From Diphasiastrum complanatum (Eukaryota; Streptophyta; Lycopodiopsida; Lycopodiales; Lycopodiaceae): DNA of 64,000 bases. Within the stretch, counting starts at the first letter, position 1, and the number at the start of each line of letters is the position of its first letter. Location of the stretch: the NCBI GenBank assembly GCA_029204225.1, contig CM055102.1, positions 20,037,349-20,101,348 on the forward strand, read 5' to 3'. The position numbers and the translations under genes were made by a program. The notes under the pieces are model-generated. The model was not told the origin of the DNA. It saw nothing but the letters and a program-made list of their open reading frames with translations, and searched no databases. Positions 59,310-64,000 of the stretch are shown one piece after another.

Positions 59310-59488
59310 CAAATCACATTCCACTCAAATACAATCATATTAGAGATTCTGTGTAGAAACAAGAAATTCAGATTGAGTATGTGAAGACCGCCGAAATGAC
59401 AACAAATGTTCTGACCAGGCCCCTTGCAAAACAACTATTCAAAAAACACAGGACAAAAATGGGAGTCGACTGAAGGAATCTTAGGGAG
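59310..59488 (+). pseudogene. Ty1/copia RNase H end, after the solo LTR
   Basis: HIPLKYNHIRDSV, one TAG, then QIEYVKTAEMTTNVLTRPLA and KQLFKKHRTKMGV followed by a stop: the usual copia C-terminus. ggaatcttagggag is purine-rich and precedes a TG at 59,489. Confidence 0.92.
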
Positions 59489-59639
59489 TGTTGGAAAATG
59501 AACTTCACTTTCCTTCATCCCTGGATACCTCCACGTGGGACGAATCAGATGTCGCAAAGGTGGCCGCAAGTGCAATTCGCAAGTATAATAGAATCAAACA
59601 ACCGCAACTAATCAGGTGCTAAGACGTGGATATTGGTTT
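59489..59639 (+). mobile_element. Start of a copia 3' LTR (truncated)
   Basis: TGTTGGAAAATG follows the purine-rich tract at the expected distance from the copia stop codon. The LTR appears to be cut by the minus-strand copia fragment that starts near 59,640. Confidence 0.5.
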
Positions 59640-60290
59640 TACAAGAAAAGCTTAGAAAAAGATGTAAAGATAGAATATATGTTTGTGCAAATGTAGTGCA
59701 GAGGATCAGAGACATCACGGTCTGAAACTAATCTTCTAGAACCAATAGATATTAAAAATTCATACATTCTCTTATGCCAAGCTCTCGCGACTTGCTTTAA
59801 CCCATAAATGCACTTCTTTAGTTTACAGCATAGATCAGAATATTCTTGGTTGTGAAAGCCTTTTGATTGTCTCATGTAGATTTCTTCATCAAGAAATCCA
59901 TGAAGGAATGTAGTCTTGATATCAATATGATGGACAAATAAGGAATGTGAGACAACTAAAGCAGATAGGAGACAAATGGTAGACTGTTTTATCATAGAGG
60001 AATGTCTCATGGTAGTCTACTCCATATTTTTGAGAATATCCCTTGGCTACCAATCTGGCCTTGTATCGCTCAACACTCCCATCCAGTTTCAACTTTAGTT
60101 TGTAGACTCATTTTACAGTCCACAATTTTTCTTCCTTTTGGTGGTTGCTCCAGTTTCCACGCTTCATTTTTATGCATTGAGTTGATCTCCTCCTGCATTT
60201 CCTTCCTCCATTCTTCTAATTCTTGACATGCAATTGCTCCTGAGTAAGTTTCAGGTTTTTTTGTCATCAGACATTGGTTCTCATCACAAC
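59640..60290 (-). pseudogene. Ty1/copia reverse transcriptase, first half
   Basis: Minus strand: [59 protein letters not shown], an [18 protein letters not shown] stretch, QSKGFHNQEYSDLCCKLKK and CIYGLKQVARAWHKRM. These are the copia RT motifs up to just before the YVDD box, which is missing. Two frames with a shift near 60,070. It is broken off near 59,700. Confidence 0.93.
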
Positions 60291-60523
60291 TGTTTGCTGC
60301 AACTTTCTCAATAGCCTTCTGTCAGATTTTGATAGAGCGTCTTGGCTCAACTAGATTCTTCGATTGTTCAGATTTAACTGGTTGCTGTGGGGACTGCGGC
60401 TTGTGTCGTTCAATCGCTTGCTTGATCATGCGACTCTACATAAGTTTGCTCTCCCTCTTCAGTCCAGTCAAAGATGTAAGGAGTCAGATCAAAGAATTGA
60501 TAACCAGCCTTGTCTGCATCTTC

Positions 60524-61217
60524 CTAAAATGTCTGCTCATCAAACTTGACATCTCTGCTTACTTGCACCTGATTGGTTTCAGGATCATAAAATCTGTAGC
60601 TAGGTGAATTGATTGCATATCCCATGAATATCATGGGCCTTGATATTTCATCAAGCTTGGACCTCTTTTCCTGAGGCACTTGCATGTATGCCCTACAACC
60701 AAACACTCTGATGTGCGACAGGTTGGGTTTGTCACCATTCCAAGCTTCATAGGGTGTGACATCGCTTACAGCAGCTGTCATGCTCCTATTCTATAGATAG
60801 ACGGATGTTAGTATAGCTTTTGCCCAAAATTTCTTTGATAGCTTCGTCTGCGCCATCATGCACCTTGCTACTTCCATCAGGGTCCGATTCTTTCTTTCTG
60901 CTACCCTGTTATGTTGTGGTGTGTAAGGCACAGTATATTGTCTTTCAATTCCTTCATCTGGCAGAAGTTCTTGAATTCTGTACTGGTGTATTCTCCACAA
61001 TTATCAGATCTCAGAACTTTGATTTTTCTTCTTGTTTGTGTTTCAACTAAACTTTTGAACTGTTTAATTACTCTAAATACATCAGACTTTTCTTCAAGAA
61101 GTAGACAAATGTCATGTGTGTGTAATTATCAAATAAATGTAATTGTAGTGGGTTTCTTTCCTTGCCTAACCTCAAACCAAGATCTAGTCATTCTAGCATC
61201 AAAGAGACGAAGTTAGT
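60524..61217 (-). pseudogene. Ty1/copia integrase, C-terminal half
   Basis: 61,000-60,791: QYTVPYTPQHNRVAERKNRT and LMEVARCMMAQTKLSKKFW, with the glutamate of the catalytic triad in AERKNRT. 60,781-60,524: TPYEAWNGDKPNLSHIRVFG, then CRAYMQVPQEKRSKLDEISR and MGYAINSPSYRFYDPETNQV, the typical copia end of integrase. The upstream part near 61,130 (THMTFVYFLKKS) is frameshifted. At 61,217 it is broken by the LTR element. Confidence 0.93.
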
Positions 61218-61872
61218 TGTCACGCGTAGATTCGTTCCCATGAGAGCGATAGTATAGTTCAGATTTCAGCATGAATGAAGATCCACATCTAATTCTAACA
61301 TCCATTAACACTACATCCATTAACACTAGATCCACAACAAAGATAGCTTACTCTTTCTCTCTCTCCCTTTCTCTCTCATAAAAAGTATAATAACATGCAA
61401 TCCCAATAACAATCAGATCCAACAATTAGCAAAATCCAAATAAAACATGAGAGATGGAGGAAAAGTGATAGAGAGCAAGGACATTCATCAATCCATTTCA
61501 CAAGTAAACCAACTTGCTTTATTGAAATGAGAAAATGAACATGTGTAGGAACTCGAGTTGGTCCCTTTTTATAGTAGAGAGAATGACCCTAGCCCCTGAA
61601 TCCTATCGGTCCATTTCTGCCTCCCGAATTATTCAAATTTAGAAAAGAGTGGGAACCATCCAAATTGGAGGGAAACCCAACTTTATTCACTAATTTGACA
61701 TTTAGGCCATGCGACATTAAAAGTCTCGCAAAAAGGCCTAAAGTCCTTTTATTGATTTTCTAATCAAATAACTATGTGATCATCGGGTTGGACTTACACA
61801 CGCAAGGTGCCAAAACCCTCTCACTTATTAACTAGGGTTAGGGTTGCGTTGGAATCCACAAACCCTCCAACA
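61218..61872 (-). mobile_element. 3' LTR of the element carrying family X copy 3
   Basis: On the minus strand it starts TGTTGGAGGGTTTG at 61,872 after the polypurine stretch ttttggtgggggatgc, and ends GCGTGACA at 61,218 (655 bp). The left neighbour is copia integrase, so this element inserted into a copia element. The 5' LTR lies beyond the window. Confidence 0.9.
61564..61573 (-). promoter_or_regulatory. TATA box in LTR
   Basis: TATAAAAAGG on the minus strand, at the matching place of the 50-kb LTR. Confidence 0.6.
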
Positions 61873-62087
61873 GCATCCCCCACCAAAACTGGTGGCGGTC
61901 CCACGACACTTGCAAGATGCAGTTATTGGGGACTTTCGTTAGCTTTGTGAAGAATCTTTATTAAATGGTATTGCACCTTCTCCATAAAGTCGAGGTGGGC
62001 AATATTAAAATCCAAATTATGGGGCAGAAAACAATGATGAGCTCCTGCAATCCACTTTGAGATTGTCCATGATGTGAAGCAAGATTC

Positions 62088-62946
62088 CTAGGAGCCTCCC
62101 ATCATTGCTGCATGAAAATATAGACGAGCAACCGGCAACTGATCTTTGATATTTTCTGAGGCCATTGGCTTATTCGGATCGAATGCCAGAAGAGGAAGGC
62201 AATCATCCCATTTGGTTGCCACTGATGCCAACAGAGTTAGATCTTTTGCAAACATCGCCGATTGTCGCACTGTTGGATCGGGAGAGTGGATATACTCCCG
62301 CTGGTATGCTTGTAAGGCCCGGTGAAAATCCACTAATATTGTCCAGCTGTAGGGCTGATGGATGATTGGCCAATTGGGCGTATGGATTGTGATTTTGTCC
62401 ATAGCCAATTCCAAATATTTCCATTTATTCCTTCTCGGCATTGGCACATAATAGGAATCTACTCGCAATTGGCGAGGGCTGGCTACATAACTCTTGATAG
62501 ATTTCGGAGTTTTCTCAAAAATGGTAACTCTCCATGTCGGCTGCTCTCCCAATGTAGGTATTTTGTCCACTTCTTTGCCGGCCTCTATCTCAGAGGTCTT
62601 GAGCTTAAGGATCCATCCACCATGCGAGGACTCATGAGGATGTTGTGCTAGAAAACTCTGGATCTGGTCCTCGACGCTGATGGGCTTTCTGAATAACGGT
62701 GTGGTCCTTGACGAGGATGGACCCATTGGCACTGCCTATGGAATTGGGTGTTGTGCTTCAATGTTTGGAGCTCCCCCCTAGTCCATGCCCGAATCCAGCC
62801 CTGTATCCATTGGTACATCCTCTTGGCGCGTAGAGGAGAATTGCGGCATGACCGGTATTGGGATTTGTGGTCCGGCTTCCAACGCTTGAGCGGCTGCTAT
62901 ATGTTTTCACTTTCTTGAACAAATACGCGATCTTTGTCAGAGTCAT
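62088..62946 (-). pseudogene. Uncharacterised retroelement ORF (family X), copy 3, C-terminal domain
   Basis: 62,732-62,088 is open for 214 residues: TTPLFRKPISVEDQIQSFLA, SSHGGWILKLKTSEIEAGKE, PTWRVTIFEKTPKSIKSYVA, RRNKWKYLELAMDKITIHTP, PDPTVRQSAMFAKDLTLLAS, KWDDCLPLLAFDPNKPMASE and a VARLYFHAAMMGGS end. A different frame, 62,946-62,758, precedes it. It is the best preserved copy of the C-terminal domain that is also in copies 1 and 2. It has no cysteine clusters, catalytic signature or membrane segment; conserved positions are the PD-x2-VR-x2-FA, WD-x2-L and VARLY motifs. Located 215 bp before the 3' LTR. Confidence 0.65.
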
Positions 62947-63310
62947 CGGATGATCTGGTATTTGTGTCTAAAGATACGCATCACGCTCAACGGTGGTCGC
63001 ATCCAATTCACCTTGGAGACGTGTGCGATCCTACTCCACCATCTGCAATTGACCTTGTAGTAGCTGCACTTGTTGCTTTGCATCTTGCACGACCTTGTCC
63101 ACCTGATTTTGTGCGGTTGTCAGGGCATTCTGCAGGGAGCTGACGTATCCTTCAAGGCGATTAGCCTGTTGTTGTGCCATCTTCTTTTCAGCTTCAGATT
63201 TGTTTTCGTGTTGCTTGGAGATCTTCAATTCTCGATCCAACTAGACAATCTACTGGCTGATGAGAGTGTTTTCAGATCCCATGTTAGAAATTCTCTGCTC
63301 CATTTTTTTT
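62947..63310 (-). pseudogene. Family X copy 3, coiled-coil part
   Basis: 63,240-63,031 reads LDRELKISKQHENKSEAEK-type heptads followed by QQANRLEGYVSSLQNALTTA, QNQVDKVVQDAKQQVQLLQG and QLQMVE, with L/V/A at heptad positions: a long parallel coiled coil. Stops (TAG) lie on both sides. In copy 2 this region is deleted; copy 1 has only a short Gln-rich stretch after its C-terminal domain. Confidence 0.6.
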
Positions 63311-63327
63311 TTCTTGTCAAGCATAGA

Positions 63328-64000
63328 CTAGATCACTTGCGCAAGGCTTGAGACCAAACTGAGAGCATCACGAGAATCTACTGTCGTAGAGGCGACAACA
63401 ACAGGAGGACCTGATGGTACTGTCCTTGGTTGGCGTGAAATAGGTGTCGGTACTTCTTTTTCTTCAAAAACATCTTCCTCTTCAAAGACCTCAGGCATTG
63501 TGACGTCAAACTGCTTCAGTGATTTCACAGCTTGGTCGACCCGAAGTGTGGTTGGTGCAATTTCATCTTGAAGTGGCTGGTATGAATCTTCAACATCTAT
63601 AGTAGTGCCATGGATTTGTTCGAATCCTCTTTCAGGGGATTGGAGTTCAAAGGGCGCGGGGCTCTGGGGCATTTCAAAAATTTCAGAGGCCCCAAGGGGG
63701 TCAGAATCATCGAACATATCCATGAAATACTGTGTGTTTGGTGAAATAGCTTCGGTGTGTGGGGGTGAGGCAGCTGTGATGGGAATGGTAGCTCTAATAG
63801 TCACAGATTGTCCTTGAGTGGAAACAGAGGCAAGGGAAGCATCAGGGGCGGGGGGAATGAGAAGTTCAGTGCGAGTGACAGCAGGGGGTGGAAGCACAGC
63901 TGACGATGTATGCCTAGTACGACGTCGTGGAAGGCGAGTCAGGAATGATGATCTTGCTGCGTGGACGATGTCGACTATGTGAACTGGAGGCCTAGTGGGA
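63328..64000 (-). CDS. Family X copy 3, acidic/Pro-rich part (open to window edge)
   Basis: The frame is open from the right window edge (64,000) to a TAG at 63,325-63,327, about 224 residues. It begins with a basic stretch including SSFLTRLPRRRTRHTSS, then LPPPAVTRTELLIPPAPDAS, an acidic part (FMDMFDDSDPLGASEIFEMP and PEVFEEEDVFEEKEVPTP) and RTVPSGPPVVVASTTVDSRD before ALSLVSSLAQ. The last part matches 49,060-49,145. Composition suggests a disordered linker. The N-terminus lies outside the window; by comparison with copy 2, the SMVAQW-type N-terminal domain should follow there. Confidence 0.55.
   Translation of the reverse strand, partial: PTRPPVHIVDIVHAARSSFLTRLPRRRTRHTSSAVLPPPAVTRTELLIPPAPDASLASVSTQGQSVTIRATIPITAASPPHTEAISPNTQYFMDMFDDSDPLGASEIFEMPQSPAPFELQSPERGFEQIHGTTIDVEDSYQPLQDEIAPTTLRVDQAVKSLKQFDVTMPEVFEEEDVFEEKEVPTPISRQPRTVPSGPPVVVASTTVDSRDALSLVSSLAQVI

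Overview
This is nuclear DNA from a land plant, most likely a flowering or other seed plant. The evidence is several degraded Ty1/copia and Ty3/gypsy LTR retrotransposons, plant-type primer binding sites (initiator-Met type and a TGGCGCC type), short (CCCTAAA)3 plant telomere-like repeats, and broken fragments of two plant gene families: a MAPKKK17/18-like kinase and translation initiation factor eIF4B. No species can be named. The base composition is AT-rich. I see no gene that looks intact and functional; the window reads as repeat-rich intergenic DNA with nested insertions.

Layout: 1-2.25 kb is copy A of an unnamed dispersed repeat (other copies at 22.0-26.5 kb and 44.65-45.17 kb). 3.57-5.14 kb holds long CT/CA microsatellites inside a near-identical 400-bp duplication. 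7.94-9.55 kb (+) and 13.07-14.68 kb (-) are inverted copies of one segment carrying a dead protein kinase gene; a degraded copia element lies between them (about 11.6-12.8 kb). 15.2-18.5 kb (-) is a fairly well preserved gypsy gag-pol. 19.9-20.6 kb has a worn zinc-knuckle reading frame. Repeat copy B (22.0-26.5 kb) is split by a 1.6-kb non-autonomous LTR element with an iMet primer site and by a 0.67-kb insert flanked by an 11-bp target duplication and carrying telomere-like repeats.

26.88-28.16 kb is a tandem array of five units of about 255 bp. 28.9-32.2 kb (-) holds an exon-like segment and a frameshifted eIF4B start. 32.8-33.7 kb is a degenerate Pro/Gln-rich frame. 34.1-36.8 kb (-) is the 5' half (LTR, primer site, gag) of a gypsy element; a close relative of its LTR lies inverted at 38.19-38.98 kb behind an uncharacterised ORF. 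40.4-43.9 kb (+) is a gypsy pol plus 3' LTR. 46-48 kb (-) has gag-like zinc-knuckle frames and tandem repeats. 48.3-50.45 kb (+) is a second copy of the uncharacterised ORF plus LTR. 50.5-51.4 kb is a 29-bp minisatellite. 51.5-55.65 kb (-) is another gypsy element (LTR, primer site, tandem repeats, pol) that has lost gag; 55.9-56.5 kb (+) is a loose gag piece. 57.9-59.5 kb (+) is a copia 3' end split by a solo LTR. 59.6-61.2 kb (-) is a copia integrase/RT piece, itself broken by an LTR element whose 3' LTR (61.2-61.9 kb) follows a third copy of the uncharacterised ORF (62.1-64.0 kb, running off the window).

The best candidate for something undescribed is this ORF family. Three diverged copies each sit directly upstream of a 3' LTR and share a C-terminal domain with recognisable conserved spacing. 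One copy adds a coiled coil and another a separate N-terminal domain. I do not recognise the domain. Most stop codons that interrupt the elements are TAG or TGA, and where two copies can be compared they arose by C-to-T change, as expected of methylated, silenced elements.
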